Assembly: GCA_037355855.1 (NCBI GenBank)
Contig: CM074767.1
Location: 434,001 to 498,000, forward strand
Direction: 5' to 3'
DNA length: 64,000 bases
Source of the DNA: Pseudo-nitzschia pungens
Lineage: Eukaryota; Bacillariophyta; Bacillariophyceae; Bacillariales; Bacillariaceae
Shown: piece after piece, positions 11,488 to 24,300 of the stretch
Layout: each line of letters opens with the position of its first letter
Position numbering within the stretch: position 1 is the stretch's first letter
Notes under the pieces: generated by a model
Database searches by the model: none
What the model was told of the DNA's origin: nothing
The model's input: only the letters and a program-made list of their open reading frames with translations
Translations under genes and position numbers: made by a program

Positions 11488-12111
11488 ATGGCGTCCCATC
11501 TCTCATGTTCCAGGCATCTGCTGCTGCTCGCCTTGGTATGGATGCTTTTGGCGTCAACCAATGCGCAACAGCGAAAGCCAAGACGTATTCGTCGTGGCCT
11601 GCAGGATATATATATGGTGGACAAACCCTCCGACGCCAATAGAGGTGCCGAACCCTTGGCCAGCCGTCCAGAATTCGGTCACCAGGAACATCGAAAGCTG
11701 AAGTCAGCGAAAGCTGACAAGACCCCCAAGAAGGAAAACTTCCTGAAGTCAGCTAAATCCGTAAGTGTTGGCGCATCGGCGAAGGAAATCAAGAACGTCA
11801 AGAAGATGAAGCACGTAAAAGGATCAAAGGAGGAATCCAAGGAAGGCCCAAAGACAGCGAAGACAACCCGTGATGCTGGCTCCATGATGGATCTCATGAT
11901 GGAAGATATGATGTCCATGTCGATGGAATCAACAGTTCGAATGGCAGACTTGATGAGTATGTCGATGGACGGTCCAGAACTACGAATGGTAGACTTGATG
12001 AGTATGTCCATGCCCACAGATACACGCATGCTAAGGTCCTTGATGAGTATGTCCATGGCCTCAGACACACGCATGCTAAGGTCCTTGATGGATATGTCGA
12101 TGAGCATGTAG
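11488..12111 (+). CDS. Secreted Lys-rich protein with Met-Ser repeats (silaffin-like candidate)
   Basis: 207 residues, single exon; the ATG at 11488 has a CCACCATGG context. Residues 1-26 are a signal peptide ending STNA. Next comes a dibasic stretch, RKPRRIRRGLQ, of the kind processed in diatom frustule proteins (RXL-type). Residues about 65-130 are very Lys/Ser-rich (KLKSAKADKTPKK, KSAKSVSVGASAKEIKNVKK). The C-terminal third (about 133-207) consists of repeats of LMSMSM separated by short spacers; the last two units share TRMLRSLM and are nearly identical in DNA. A signal peptide plus Lys/Ser-rich body fits the loose definition of silaffin-like, silica-associated proteins, but the Met-Ser repeats are not a silaffin feature I know. 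Function inferred only; it could be any extracellular polycation. Confidence 0.75.
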   Translation: MASHLSCSRHLLLLALVWMLLASTNAQQRKPRRIRRGLQDIYMVDKPSDANRGAEPLASRPEFGHQEHRKLKSAKADKTPKKENFLKSAKSVSVGASAKEIKNVKKMKHVKGSKEESKEGPKTAKTTRDAGSMMDLMMEDMMSMSMESTVRMADLMSMSMDGPELRMVDLMSMSMPTDTRMLRSLMSMSMASDTRMLRSLMDMSMSM

Positions 12112-14931
12112 GAAGAGTAAGAAAAGACGGATGTTTGTCCCTGATTGGGACTGTACCACACTTCAGTGCAATATCGATCGAAGCAAATCGCCTTTGGTGT
12201 CTGGAGTGTAGACAGATGGAGTAAGCGCGCGGATTTACTGTTAATTTAAATGATCCGGAGCGTTCACCGAGGACCGCACATTTGTCGAAGTTCCAAACAA
12301 CTCTGCATCTGTCACATCCCTTTCGTGCTGCATTATCTGACACTTGGGCGATTGTGTTCACGACGAGAGCGAATGTGGACGAACTGCTGAGTTTGAACGC
12401 AACACAGGTTGTTTCCGCCGTGTTCGGGGACACTTGACTCAACGCATGTGGAGGTGACAAAGCGATCATATTTTGAAACACATCGAACCAACTAAACCAA
12501 ATTTGTACCTAATGAAATCAGTGTAGTGAATGTTTCTACGTAATAAGATTGTTTCTCGCCATCTATTAGCATTTTATAATACAGTTGTGATGACGATCAT
12601 TGAAACATATAGTGTACTTCAAGGGTCGAGTTACGTTGCTCTAGGCTGAAGAATACACGGAGCTTGGCAATCTGGGTTGTCCTTTTCTACATTCATTCGT
12701 CAGCTCGAGATGAATATCTCTGCGAAGTCCGTCAGAACCACATATATATTAGTCTTGCTTCAATGAAGTAATCTTGCTCGTACACTCAGGGTCACTTACC
12801 GGTACCTCGTAGTTCGTACAACACATACTGCGAAGAAGATTTTTTTACCACGTTTGTAAAACTCATCCGGTTCTGCTGCACATTGTGCTTTTTGAGAATA
12901 GATTTACATTGTTGTTCTCGACGTGATTTAAATTCTTCCTGTCCACGTATTGGACATCATGAGTAGCTGCTGACTATGGCTAGTTTAACATACTGTGTTC
13001 AGGGCTTATCAACACGCATTCTTTTTGAGAATTAGTTTACTGCATCCGTTAAATCACGCGTAATTTTAGGATTGCACACGACATACGACGCATTACGTAA
13101 GATTTACCAGACTTTCTTTTACAAAGTCATCTCAAGTGTGTTTCCTTGACTTTTAAGAAAAGCCTCCTATGACCAGTCCACCGATCGTTCGGGAATAAAA
13201 ACTTAATAAGTGATTGGAATGTGCAGAACTACTATGAGAATTATTGCCGATTTTCGCACGCCGTTGCTTAGCTGGACGCAGAAGCAGTCTTGTTTCGTTG
13301 GCGGGTAAGAATCAAACGGGTCATGAAGCACCGGCGCGAAACACAGTTTGGGCGCCTTGTTCTGCGCCTTGGTCAATGGTATGTTGCTACGATTACGTAC
13401 GACACGGACTTGTGCACGGTAACTTACCGTTAGAAACACAGAACTCTCCGTTAATTGCTTTAAAAAAGCATTTGCCGCATCATCTCAGGGAAGTCCTTGC
13501 AACTACAGGCGTGGCATGAAAATACAGCGAGAAGTTTAGATTTATGATGGCAGGGTAAATCAAAGGTTTGTATGGATTGGCAGAAGCAAAAGTAGTTGTA
13601 GGAATTGGAATGACCGACATACTTTTGGATGGAGTTTCTTGTATGAAGCAGCAGTGAACCTTCTCCTCCTTACTTCAGAGTAAGATTAATGGTGGATTCC
13701 ATCTATCAAGATTATGCAGGCTGTGGTGGGCAAACTTCAGCAGCATTATACTATTATACTATCTTGTTGCCAAAAAATACTGCCTGGCAGGTGGTCCAGG
13801 CACAAAGGGGGTGATAGAGGAAAGGTAGTACTACTACTAGTAGTAGTATCTGCTACTAGGCATGCTGGTGGTAATAAGACCCCAACAAGAAGAAACTGCT
13901 TAATGTGCTCAACATTACTTCTTGTAATAGACTTAAAATTCAATATCAAAGCCCTATATTGCAGCTTTTAGTATCTGTTGGTGAACTAGTGCAAGCTGGA
14001 TTCCTAGATGACTGCCTACTGCCAGAGGAATATTGCCCACACATCTACATAATGATGTCACATAGTACCCTCACCTAAATCAAACAAGAAGCAGTCAAAT
14101 CAAGCTGGAATCCTCTATTTCTTCTTTCCAAGACACACATGCACACCATCAGAACAAGAGCAAATAATAATCACCTCAAAGGTCACCTTAATTTATACTA
14201 AACAATAATGTTCATGATGCATTGTACTACCTCAATCATTGACAATGGTCAAGCAGCAGAACCAACTAAAGTTTTGAAGTAAGCTGATTGTAGCAATTTG
14301 GGAACAATTCTTATTTGTTTTCCTGCACTAATGATGTCATGTACACGTACTTCGTAGTCCAAGAAAGGATAAAAGATTGCAACAGCACAAAATGACGCAA
14401 TGGACTAGTAGAAATTGGACTAGAGAGGTAGATACTGACTCTGGTGTAGAAGTAATGTTGCCGTTGCAAAGCTTGTTTTTTCGCTCTTCCCTACACGTAC
14501 GTGTCGTTTCATAGTAGTTACTAGTAGATCAATTACAAGCCTAGCAAGTAAGTCAGCGGAACATGAAGTTTACCCCCCTCTTGGTTTCGTGTATTGACCT
14601 AAACGAATGCCAAGTCAGGAATAGTTGTCGCTGGTATGCATCTCAATTTCCGAGCCTCGTAGCTGCAAAAATATAAGCATAAAAACTATGAGCTTAATAC
14701 ACACTTTAGATGGAAATATTTTAGTGGATTCGATAATTTCTAGAAAAATACAATAGCAGAAGTGGTTTTTGTTTTCTTGAAACGATCATGGCATCTGATT
14801 CATGGTCGGCGAGATAAGGAGGTGGCACGGCGTTGTTGGGGGTACGAACTGTTGCATACGGAACTGAGAGCTGTCATAGCCCTTTTTGATTGACCTGCAA
14901 AAATAATTTAGCTTGCGTTTCTGGGAATTGT
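12112..14931. other. AT-rich non-coding region
   Basis: About 2.8 kb with only short, unconvincing open frames. There are some CTA/GTA triplets around 13830-13860. Nothing else is recognised. Confidence 0.5.
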
Positions 14932-16327
14932 CTAGCCCCACCTCAAGATGGCGGATCCCCAAGACAGGCCAGCTCCGAATCCGGCACAGGCAATGACGTC
15001 CCCCTTCTTCACCTGTCCCGACTGGACCGCCTCGCTCAGGGCAATGGGGATGGATCCCGCACTGGTGTTCCCGTAGTCCGCCAGATTTGTGATGATCTTT
15101 TCCTTCGGGATTTTCAGACGTTTAGCGACGACATCCATGATTCGGATGTTGGCTTGATGGAGGAGGAGCCAGTCAACATCGTCTGCGGTCATGTTAGCTT
15201 CCTCCAGGGCTTCCTTGACTACCCGTGGTACTTCTCTCGTGGCAAATTTGTATACGTTTTGCCCGTTCATAGCTAGGTTGTTGTAGTCAGAGTTCTCTAA
15301 TGTGAGTGGACTGGGAGTGGCTACTTCTACTGGACTTCCTTTGTAGCTATTGAGAAATTCGGACAGTGTTTCGAATAGTTGCAGAAAGATAATCGTGAGG
15401 ACCGTAAAGCAGAAGAGTGTTTGGAACTCTTCGCAATATACTAAATCGAATGAAGAACATTGCAGACCACAGCTAAAAACAAGCGAAACTTTGTGTCGTC
15501 CATCCCAGGTCCTTTCGAATCCCAGCAGATTACCAAGCTCAGTGACAGGTTTCTGCGGCATTGCAAAAAAACCTGTTTGTCACTTACACGCAGTTCAGTT
15601 CTTCATACCCTGCTCCGTTGGAATGCGCAGAATATCCTAGCAATCCAGGAAGTAATTCGTCGCTGTCACTATCTTTTTGATTGGTCACAACCATGGCTCC
15701 AGCACCATCTCCGAAAAGGATACATTGGTTGCGATCAGTCCAGTCAACTACTCGAGAAAGGGCATCTGCACCAATCACTAGGGCATTCGTCAACTTTGTG
15801 CTGGGACTGCTCAAATACATACCGGCAGTTACAGTTCCGAACAAAAAGCCACTGCAAGCGGCAGTCAGATCAAAGGCCATAGTATTCGTCGAGCATCCAA
15901 TCTCGGCAGCAATAGCGGTGGCATCTCCGAACATATCTTCGGGACTGCTGGTGGCACAAATGACAACGTCGATATCATCAGCGGTAAGACCCGCCATTTC
16001 CAATGCATCTTTGGCTGCTTTGACTCCTAGCTCCCGAAGGGATTCACCGCGGGTGAGAACCCGTCGCTGCGCGATACCGGTACGCGTGCGGATCCATTCG
16101 TCATCCGTTTCGACTACAGACTCCAAATCCGTATTCGTTATCACTGTCTTGGGTGCAGCGTGACCGACTCCAATAGGACGGCAGTGAAGCGTCCCCGATT
16201 GAGCCATGGACAATTGGCTGTTCATGACATGCTGTGGTTGTGTGACGGGAGCAAAGGCTACAGAACCTTCAAAAGATCCAGCGGCCAAAAGCAGAAATGC
16301 ATTTCTCGCGACTGTTGATAATTTCAT
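14932..16327 (-). CDS. fabH: 3-oxoacyl-ACP synthase III (KAS III), plastid
   Basis: Two exons: 16327-15588 and 15346-14932. The 241-bp intron has donor GTAAGTG and acceptor CTCAATAG; splicing gives 384 residues with no frame problem (…[14 protein letters not shown]…). KAS III condenses acetyl-CoA with malonyl-ACP, the first step of type II fatty-acid synthesis. The catalytic triad is visible: Cys158 in TAACSGF, His310 in LLHQAN, Asn340 in GNTSAGS. The N-terminus has a signal peptide followed by SVAFAPV, a clear ASAFAP-type motif, so the protein is targeted to the secondary plastid. It is transcribed away from the KAS I gene across an 870-bp shared intergenic region. Length and motifs match the family. 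The C-terminus ([16 protein letters not shown]) is complete. Confidence 0.95.
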
Positions 16328-17197
16328 GATTGTTGTTGTCGAGAGTTACTATTATTGTTTTTGGAAATTCCGTCACTGACCGAATTGGGCTGAAAACTGC
16401 TATTTGGATTATTCCTTCGTTGCTATCTCGTTGTTGGACCTAGTAGGCGCTTCCTCAAGACTACCTAAAGGTAATTTGCAGGCCAGGCAAGATTGCGATT
16501 GCTCTTGATGATTACGAAGTATTTCAATTACCGTTGCTGCAATACGCTGCGTTTGGGACTTCAGCGATTGGTAGACAGAAGAATGCTACGGTACGTACCT
16601 CTAGTGATAATTAGTCCTAAATCCAAAATGCCTGCCGAACCTTTTCAAATGTCGTGCGTCTCTTCCGCTGATGAAAGTGAAGCTGAAAACTAAAAATCTC
16701 TGCTGTTTTACTGTGTGCGTGTATCGCCAGGCTCGGTTTTGAATGTGCGGTTCTCAAAGATTTGGTCGCGAGTCCCTCCCTATGACGTCAGTCTTTGATT
16801 GCTTCACATACAGGAATTTGTATGAAATTGAATACGGAAATTAATTTATGAATACAAAATTGAAGAAACCATCCGAAACTTGACGTCACCAAAACATCAA
16901 GATGCGTGTCGGCGAGTTCAGGGAAAAAAAAATAGACCGATTACCATTCTAGAACGTTGTGACCGCATCACAGACGACACCACGCGTATGGCGATGGAGA
17001 CCCCCAAAATCAAACAGACATCATCGGATCTGTTTGTTTGGGTGGTTACATCAACAAAAATTACCAACAAACTAACTACCGTATTTCAAAAAGAAGCAGG
17101 TGTAAAGCAAGTCGAAGTCTCCACAAGCGACGACGATAATTCGAATATCTGAAATCAAATTGATTGTATTTACCGTTTGTCGAGCAATACAGTAACA
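16328..17197. promoter_or_regulatory. Shared divergent promoter region of KAS III and KAS I
   Basis: 870 bp between the two start codons. It contains two perfect 8-bp palindromes TGACGTCA at 16783-16790 and 16881-16888, 98 bp apart. TGACGT/ACGTCA is the core bound by bZIP factors; in diatoms such elements are known from CO2/cAMP-responsive and light-responsive (aureochrome) promoters. Co-regulation is inferred. Confidence 0.55.
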
Positions 17198-19148
17198 ATG
17201 AAATTTCAGTCTGCTTTGTATCTTCTGTTAGCGTTCCCCGCTGCCAATGCGTTCGTTACGCGAACCCCTACAGGTGGGTATGCTAATGCACGAAAATGGA
17301 TGAAATGTATTCTGGTGGACTGCAGCAAAGAACGGCATGGATTTGGTATGCGGCACATCCGCTAGCCACCAAAATACAAACATGGATATTGATATCCATT
17401 AGCACTGACAAATGGCAGGAAGCGATTAGATGGGATCATATGCAAACTATTCGTTGCAGTGTTATGGATTCATGGTTCAACTTGATCCTTGCCGCTGCGG
17501 TCGAGTGAAACGCTGTGACCTTGGATGTGAACCAGATTCAAAATCACGAAAGACTCCACATTCTATTTCAGTCAGAGTAACAGTATCTCTGGCCCCTGTT
17601 GTAGATTTATTTTGGTGCCCACGTGATTAATCTGACCGGTTCCCCCCTCTGTTTGCTTCTTTTGTTGTGGTCTTCATTTCTTCGATTCGCAGTTTCCACT
17701 GTGACTTCTACCACATCCCTCAACGCCGAAAGGAGGGTTGTTGTCACCGGAATGGGAATTGTTTCGTGCCTTGGAAACACACTTGAAGATGTGAAAAAGA
17801 GTCTTTACGATGCCAACCCTGGAATCACGTTCCAGCAAGAATTTGCCGACCTCGACATTAAATCGAATGTTGCCGGTGTTCCTGACTTGACCGAAAAGGA
17901 TTTTAAGGAACTCATCCCCAAGACGGCTCTTCGATTCATGGGACAAAATGGGAAATACGCCTACGTCGCTCTGGACCGAGCCATCCAGGACGCCGGTCTC
18001 AAACCCGAAGAATACGAGGAGAATCCTCGGGTTGCCGCAATCATCGGACAAGGAGGAACTTCCATTCCTGATATTGTCGAGACCTGCGACGCTGTACAGG
18101 GCCAAGCGAAGAGATGGAAGAACAAGGTCGGACCATTCCGTGTGACTCGTTCCATGGGATCTACCTGCTCTGCCGTCCTTGCGACCAGCTTCAAGGTCCA
18201 GGGACCTAGTTACTCCATCAGTAGTGCCTGCAGTACTGGGGCTCACTGCATTGGAACGGGATTCGAGCAAATCAAGCTCAACAAGGTCGACATGGCCTTT
18301 TGCGGAGCGGGTGCGTAAAATAAAAGCTGAAAAGTATCTTGTCACCGATCCGTTCGAATCCGCAACGACGTCTCGTGCTGTGTCACTCACGATGGATTTT
18401 TTTCTTCTTCCCTGTCGCTATCTGATCCCGACAATACAAATACACACAATGACATACAATTGTAGGAGAAAACGTCAACTGGCAATTCACAAGCATGTTT
18501 GACTGCATGGGAGCGCTCTCGACCTCCTACAACGACGACCCAAAGACGGCGTCGCGTGCCTTCGACAAGACCCGTGATGGTTTCGTCATTGCCGGGGGAG
18601 GTGGCATGGTTGTCCTCGAGGAACTCGAGCACGCCAAGGCCCGTGGAGCCAAGATCTATGCCGAGCTGGTGGGATACGCTGCCAACTCGGATGGGTACGA
18701 TATGGTCGCTCCTTCCGGAGTTGGTGGGGAGCAGTGCATGCAATTGGCCCTCGAGGATGCCGAGCGAAACGGAGCCGGAGACAAGCCTGTCGACTACATC
18801 AACACCCACGGAACCTCCACCCCCGTCGGAGATATTGCCGAGTTGGGAGCCATCAAGAGACTTTTTGATAAGAAGGGATACCACCCCAACGTCGGATCGA
18901 CAAAGTCGCTCTCCGGTCACTCGTTGGGTGCCGCCGGTGTCCAGGAGGCCATTTACTCCTTGCTGATGATGGACAACGACTTTATGGCCGAATCCGCCAA
19001 CATCAACGAATTGGTTGACGAGGCCGAGGGAATGAACATTCTTACGGAACGAAAAGACGGTCCTTTCGAGCGAGCAATGTCCAACAGTTTTGGGTTTGGT
19101 GGAACAAACTGCGCCCTCGTCTTCGACAAGTACCACGAGGAAGAGTAA
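17198..19148 (+). CDS. fabB: 3-oxoacyl-ACP synthase I (KAS I, FabB-like), plastid
   Basis: Three exons: 17198-17273, 17693-18310 and 18466-19148. Introns are 419 bp (donor GTGGGT, acceptor TTCGCAG) and 155 bp (donor GTGCGT, acceptor TTGTAG). The spliced product is 458 residues with no frame break. The second junction restores [11 protein letters not shown], as in FabB. KAS I elongates acyl-ACP with malonyl-ACP. The catalytic residues are Cys205 ([10 protein letters not shown]), His346 ([11 protein letters not shown]) and His383 (GHSLGAAG). Similarity to bacterial FabB is strong ([30 protein letters not shown] at the end). Exon 1 codes for a signal peptide and ANAFVTR, an ASAFAP-like plastid presequence, so exon 1 is essentially a separate targeting exon. 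The start at 17198 was chosen because it begins the signal peptide. Confidence 0.95.
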
Positions 19149-20116
19149 GCTCGCCAGCAATCATAATGCACCAGCAAGCAATTTGACCACATATAGCGGG
19201 CACCGATGCACCGCGGTACCGCAACGAACGAACCCAATCGATACGATATGCGCATCGCATGAATACCGGTTTTTTTGGCATATCCATCGATTCGTCGCAA
19301 GAACTATACGTCTATTATAGAATAATATCGAGATAATCCACGCTACCAAACTCTGTCACTATGATATTTTTTCTCCATTGAGTCTTTACAGTCACCGCAG
19401 ACGTTGTAAGCGGAACCTTCCGTTTTTGTGTTGTGCTCCATCGTTCAGTCAGAAGAATTCTTGATGGATGATGTATCTATGGGTTTTGCTTCGAACAAGA
19501 CCGACAGATGGAAAAGTGCACGCGAATGCTGGTCGCTGTTGCCTTCCTGTTTCCACTTCGACGAAGGAACGAAACCCCTGCTTCTTTGCCCTTGCTGCGC
19601 GTGGACGTTCCAGCAGATCGACGAGGCATGCCTCCCCGAGGACAAGATAAATAGGTCGTGTGGCGGAACCGAGTCGTCCATTCCTCTGGGGACTGTTGCC
19701 GAAGGGATTGCAAGCGAGTGACGCCTTCTGTTTCCTTCGCTGTGCATTGTTCTTACTTTCGACGACACGCGATGCATTGGCTAGAAAAAAGGCGGCCTCT
19801 TTCTGCAAAGAACACAATGTGATGCAATCACGAGCAGGATGGTTGATGTGGCAGCACCAACGGTATCGTCGATCATTCCAGAACCAATGCCGGTGCTATT
19901 CTTTAGGATGACGTGATTTCGGAAGTATCGAGGCACTCCAACGGCAGAAAAACTCGGTTGCTTTTCCTTATCCTTTCCAGATGTTCTGAACGGAACCACA
20001 CGATTTTGATTTTGATTTGGATTTGGAGCTGGACTTGGATTTTGATTGGATCTAATTGGATTGGATTTGATTTGATTTGATTCCCAACGTTGAGTCGGGT
20101 TCCTCTGGCTTTCGTC

Positions 20117-20118
20117 AA

Positions 20119-20151
<33 letters not shown>
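20117..20151. repeat. (AG)n dinucleotide repeat
   Basis: About 35 bp of AG with one AAAG interruption. Confidence 0.95.
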
Positions 20152-20229
20152 CTTTGTCCGACAAGGAGACACATAGATAGAGTATTAGTGCCACGCGAGT
20201 GATGGTCTGTGTTTCATTGGTTTGCACTC

Positions 20230-20278
20230 CAAAACTAATACCAAAACTAATACCAAAACTAATACCAAAACTAATACC
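20230..20278 (+). repeat. 12-bp tandem repeat, four copies
   Basis: Four copies of CCAAAACTAATA in a row, followed by degenerating CCAACACCAATGCC units. Confidence 0.95.
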
Positions 20279-20403
20279 AACACCAATGCCAATGCCGTAG
20301 GTCTGCGACTGTACAAGTATCGAGACAATCGCACGACGCTAGTCTCGTTTCCGTTCGTCTGTATGCTCTCAGTAGAACCGTGCGACTTGGTTTGATTTCA
20401 CTG

Positions 20404-20468
20404 GAATTCATTTGATTTGATTTGATTTGATTTGATTTCATTGGATTGGATTGGATTGGATTGAATTG
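20404..20468. repeat. Pentanucleotide tract TTTGA then TTGGA
   Basis: About five TTTGA units pass through ATTTCA into about four TTGGA units. Confidence 0.9.
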
Positions 20469-20723
20469 ATTCCAAACGACGAGCCAGATGACTCGGACTT
20501 TCTACCGACGTTCGGCGCATTCTCACAACGGGACGGGTCGAATTTCCGGAGGGAACAAATGAATGAACGAACAAAGGAATGAATGAATGAGTGGATGATT
20601 GGAGGAATGGATAGAGGAACGAATCCATCGTGAGGACCCTCTCCCCGAAACGGGCGGTACCTTGATCAATGGTGGGTGCTACCGAATCAATCACGGACTC
20701 ACCGACCCATTCTCTCCTGGTAT

Positions 20724-20855
20724 GTTTCGTTTCGTTTCGTTTCGTTTCGTTTCGTTTCGTTTCAGTTCATTTCGTTTCGTTTCGTTTCGTTTCGTTTCGT
20801 TTCAGTTCATTTCATTTCATTTCGTTTCGTTTCGTTTGGTTTCGTTTCGTTTCGT
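20724..20855. repeat. Long (TTTCG)n pentanucleotide tract
   Basis: About 130 bp of TTTCG with a few TTCAG, TTCAT and TTTGG variants. It is open in all three forward frames but codes only for Phe/Val/Ser/Arg repeats, so it is not a gene. Confidence 0.95.
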
Positions 20856-21309
20856 CGATCGCGATGATTGGAACTTTTAAGGATTGGTATCAGTAATGAT
20901 GGTGGTGATGGTGGTAGTAGTGTGGCGGAACCACCAGCGGTACGAACAACCAAACGAAACCGATGATGCACCGTTCTGCTTCGTTAGAGTCTCTCAAAAA
21001 CCGCACAGAAAGAACAATTGTACGAATAATAATATTTTATTATAGTATATTACTTGTAATGCATTTGTTCTGTTTCTTGTTTCGGAGTGGCGATCGTGGG
21101 TATCGTAAGTTACCGTAGGAGTGTTGGTGCTGCAGAATCATGATATTATTATTATTTTTATTATTCGTGCGTGGCTTGCTCTATTGTTATTCATTGCAAT
21201 ACTGGGAGCATTCATTCGCAGTACTCTACTACACTAAGGTTTATGACTACTGCTACTGCTACTACTAACAAAAACTTGTAGCTTTCGCGAATCAATCGTG
21301 GAACCATTG

Positions 21310-24300
21310 TCATATCTCGATGATGCCGTAATCGTCGTCGTCGTCGTCGTCGTCATCCTCCTCGGTTTCGTCGTCACCGCGAGAGTCGAGGTGCATCCCG
21401 TCCCCCCGAAGTCCCCTCGGCAGTTCATCATCGTTGTCGTCGTCGAGTGTTGCGTCCGCGAATTGGCCGTTGTTGTCATTGTCATTGTCATTGTCATTGT
21501 GGTTGTTGTTCCTGTCATTGTCGTTATCTTTGTTCCTATCGTGGTCGTTGTCACTATCGATTTCGTTGCCATCGAAACGGCTTGTTCCTTCCGGATCGTT
21601 TCCTCGCCCATTGTCCTCTGCGTTGCGTCCCTCCTGCAGTGCCGATCCCAGTGCCTCCCGAACCATCGCCACGGGACCCACGGCGAGAGTGTTGCCCCGG
21701 CACCGTTGGACTCGCAGTTGTGCTCGCAGTCTCATTCGCATTCGCATTCGCAAAGGATAGTAACAAAAATAGTAGTGCCCCCGACCCACATTTTCGGGTG
21801 GAAATGCCAGATACTCGTCCTCCAGGAGGGTGTTTCGGTCCTCGACATCAAAGGATCGTTCCGGGCCAAGAGCTGATTCCGTGGGAGGATTTTTGGCATT
21901 GTCCGCATCGTCATCATTGGCATCATCCACATCATCATCATCCACATCATCATCGTCGTCATCATCACCGTCATCGTCATTATTGGCATCACCATCAACA
22001 GTAGTACCGGCATTTGCAGCTCCCGCATCGACAGCCGTCCCCGTTTCCGCCTCCCCGACAGCGGTGGCTTTTTTTTGGGTGGGTGCCTTCGCCGTTGCCG
22101 TTGCTGCTGCCAACTGCGAATGCTTCCGCCACAGGTACCGAATGGCGGTCTCTTGCGCCGGGAGCGCCCACGCCGGGACGGTCCGGTTGATTCTCAGGCA
22201 GACCCCCGAGGGCAGGACCAGATCGGTCCGGATGGCGGCGTCCTCGTCGTTTGTCTCGTGCGCCATCTCTCGTGTCTCTTGGTTTTGCGCAAATGAGGTG
22301 GTGGTGGTGGCGGTGGCGGTGGTAGTGGTGGTAGTGGTAGTGATTGGTGACGGGTGTGGGTTGGAATGCGCGAATGGCGAGCGGGATTGCGGCCTTGCCC
22401 CGGCAATCGCCGGATCACCCCGTGGTGGCACGGTTGCTGTTGCTGTTGCTGTCGTTGTTGTGGGTGGTGTTTTTTTTCGACCCATCCAAGACTCCCCTTC
22501 CTTCTTCTTCTCGTCGTCGTCGTCGTCGTCTTCCATCGTGGTTCTGGTTCCGGTTCTGGTTCCGGTTCCGGCTCTGGTTCTTGCGGTTGTTGATACTAGT
22601 GCTGCCGTTGCAGAGGATTCGTTCCGATGAGGAGGCGGTTTCGCATCATCGTCCCCACGGAGCGCGCGGCCGAAACCGGAATCGGGGTCGGTTTTGGAAC
22701 GGAACGCGCCGTTCGGATTGTGGCTGGCCTCCCGGGTCCGGATCTGGTTCTTGAGGGCGTGGTTGCCCTTGCCGGGGGGCCGGCGGACGATCTTTTCCAG
22801 GAGGTCCGAGCGTCCCCTTCGGAACCAGGGATGGTGGTAGACCCGCAGGCCGGCCGGAACGGTATTGTCCCTGTCCTCGTTCTCGGCCCCGCGTGCCGCC
22901 GAGTTTCGATTCCAATGTCGATCTCGATCTCGATCCCGATTCCGCAGGACGAGCTCCACCCAGAGCGCGCGGACGAATCCCCAGGTGTTGAGCTGCCGAT
23001 CAAAGGACCGGTACGAGGATTGCAAGGGAAACCAGTTCCGAAAGCCGGGATCGTTCAGGAGCTGGTCCTTGTCCCAGACCACCACGCACCAGGAGGAGGA
23101 CGAGGAGGACTGCCTCGGTGGTTTGGCGGTGGTAGATGTTGGTACGGTTGCTGCCGTGCACGTTGTGGTCGTCGAGTCTCCGTCTCCGTCTGCATCTGCA
23201 TCTGCATCCGTGAAGGGATCGCGGTCCCGTTCCGACAAGGAATCGGCAGCGTCGTGCCACCAAATCAGGGGATTGTTGCTGTTGCTGCTCCTGTTGCCCC
23301 TGCTGGACGACGATGACGATGGCGATGATTCTGGCGATGCTTCCATCAGACGAAACAACTTGTCGGGAAATGTCGGTATTGGTTTCGACGTTGGTCTCGT
23401 TGTTTTCAGCTTTTTGGTGCTTGAATCCGAATTCGCTTTTGATTTCGCAAGGGAGTTGGAGTTCGGAATGGATTGCGAATGTACCGTTCTCGATTTCGAT
23501 TTCGCATTCGCATTCGCTCTGGATCCCCTTCTTGCTTCTCCCCCGAGAGATGGTTGGGTGGGAGGCGGCGGCGGCGACGATCTCGCTGCGGAAGAAGTCG
23601 TTTCGGTAGACGGGGAAAGCCGGGTGGATCGGGCCGTGGTCTCCGCCGTCTTGCGCACCGCGGGCGTTGCCGTTGATTCTGTTGCTGCTGTTGTTGTTGC
23701 TGTTGTTTCTGTTGTTGCAAACGCCCTCGATGGTTGGATCGGAAGGCGCTGCTTCCGGCGTCGGCGGCCGGGAGACACCGAAGGACCGGAACCTTCGATT
23801 GCTGCGGCCGGACCTTTTTCGGCGATCCCGAGCCCTTGCCCGATCCCGTGTCGGATCTCGCGGTTCTTCGTCGTGTCCCCTCCCGTCGCAACCTCCGAAT
23901 GGGGTCGAAACGGTCGGCTCGTCGCTCGCCGCTTGCGCTTTCGTCGTCGTCGCTGGTGGGGTGCCTGCGGGAGGAGCACGGGCACCGAGCTCGTTCCACC
24001 GGTTTCTCTCTGGGAAACCGACGAGCCGTGATCGACCTTTTCGGTTTTGGTTTCGGTTTCGCTTTTGTCGACGTTTTCGGTTTCGTTTTCGTTTTTGGCT
24101 TTGGATTTGGCTTGGCTCTCGTCCCGACCGGACTTGGGCGGAAACATGCCGGTCGCAACCAAAGCGGTGGTGGTGGGAACGGTGGATCTTGGAGTAGTAT
24201 TGTGGGTTATGCTTATGGTGGTGGTGGGCAGCATTCGTCGTCGTTGCGGCTTGCGGCACACCGTGGAATGGGAATTGGAATGGGACGTGGAATGGGAATG

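Larger units (their letters stand above)
19149..21309. other. Repeat-rich intergenic region
   Basis: No gene supported; a 122-codon frame on the minus strand (19449-19817) has no family signal. The region holds an (AG)n tract, a 12-bp tandem repeat, and TTTGA/TTGGA and TTTCG pentanucleotide tracts. Confidence 0.5.

Noticed and set aside
14932..19148. Bacterial contamination or recent transfer of fab genes
   Set aside because: Both genes have spliceosomal introns and diatom-type plastid presequences, so they are established nuclear genes of plastid origin.
19449..19817. 122-codon minus-strand frame downstream of KAS I
   Set aside because: No signal peptide, domain or codon bias separates it from chance frames on both strands here.
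20724..20855. Regular repeats suggestive of a CRISPR array
   Set aside because: It is a continuous 5-bp microsatellite without spacers, in a eukaryotic genome.
22865..24031. 388-codon plus-strand frame opposite the HSF gene
   Set aside because: Composition is Ser/Arg/Val/Phe repeats mirroring the repeats of the HSF gene. No family signal.
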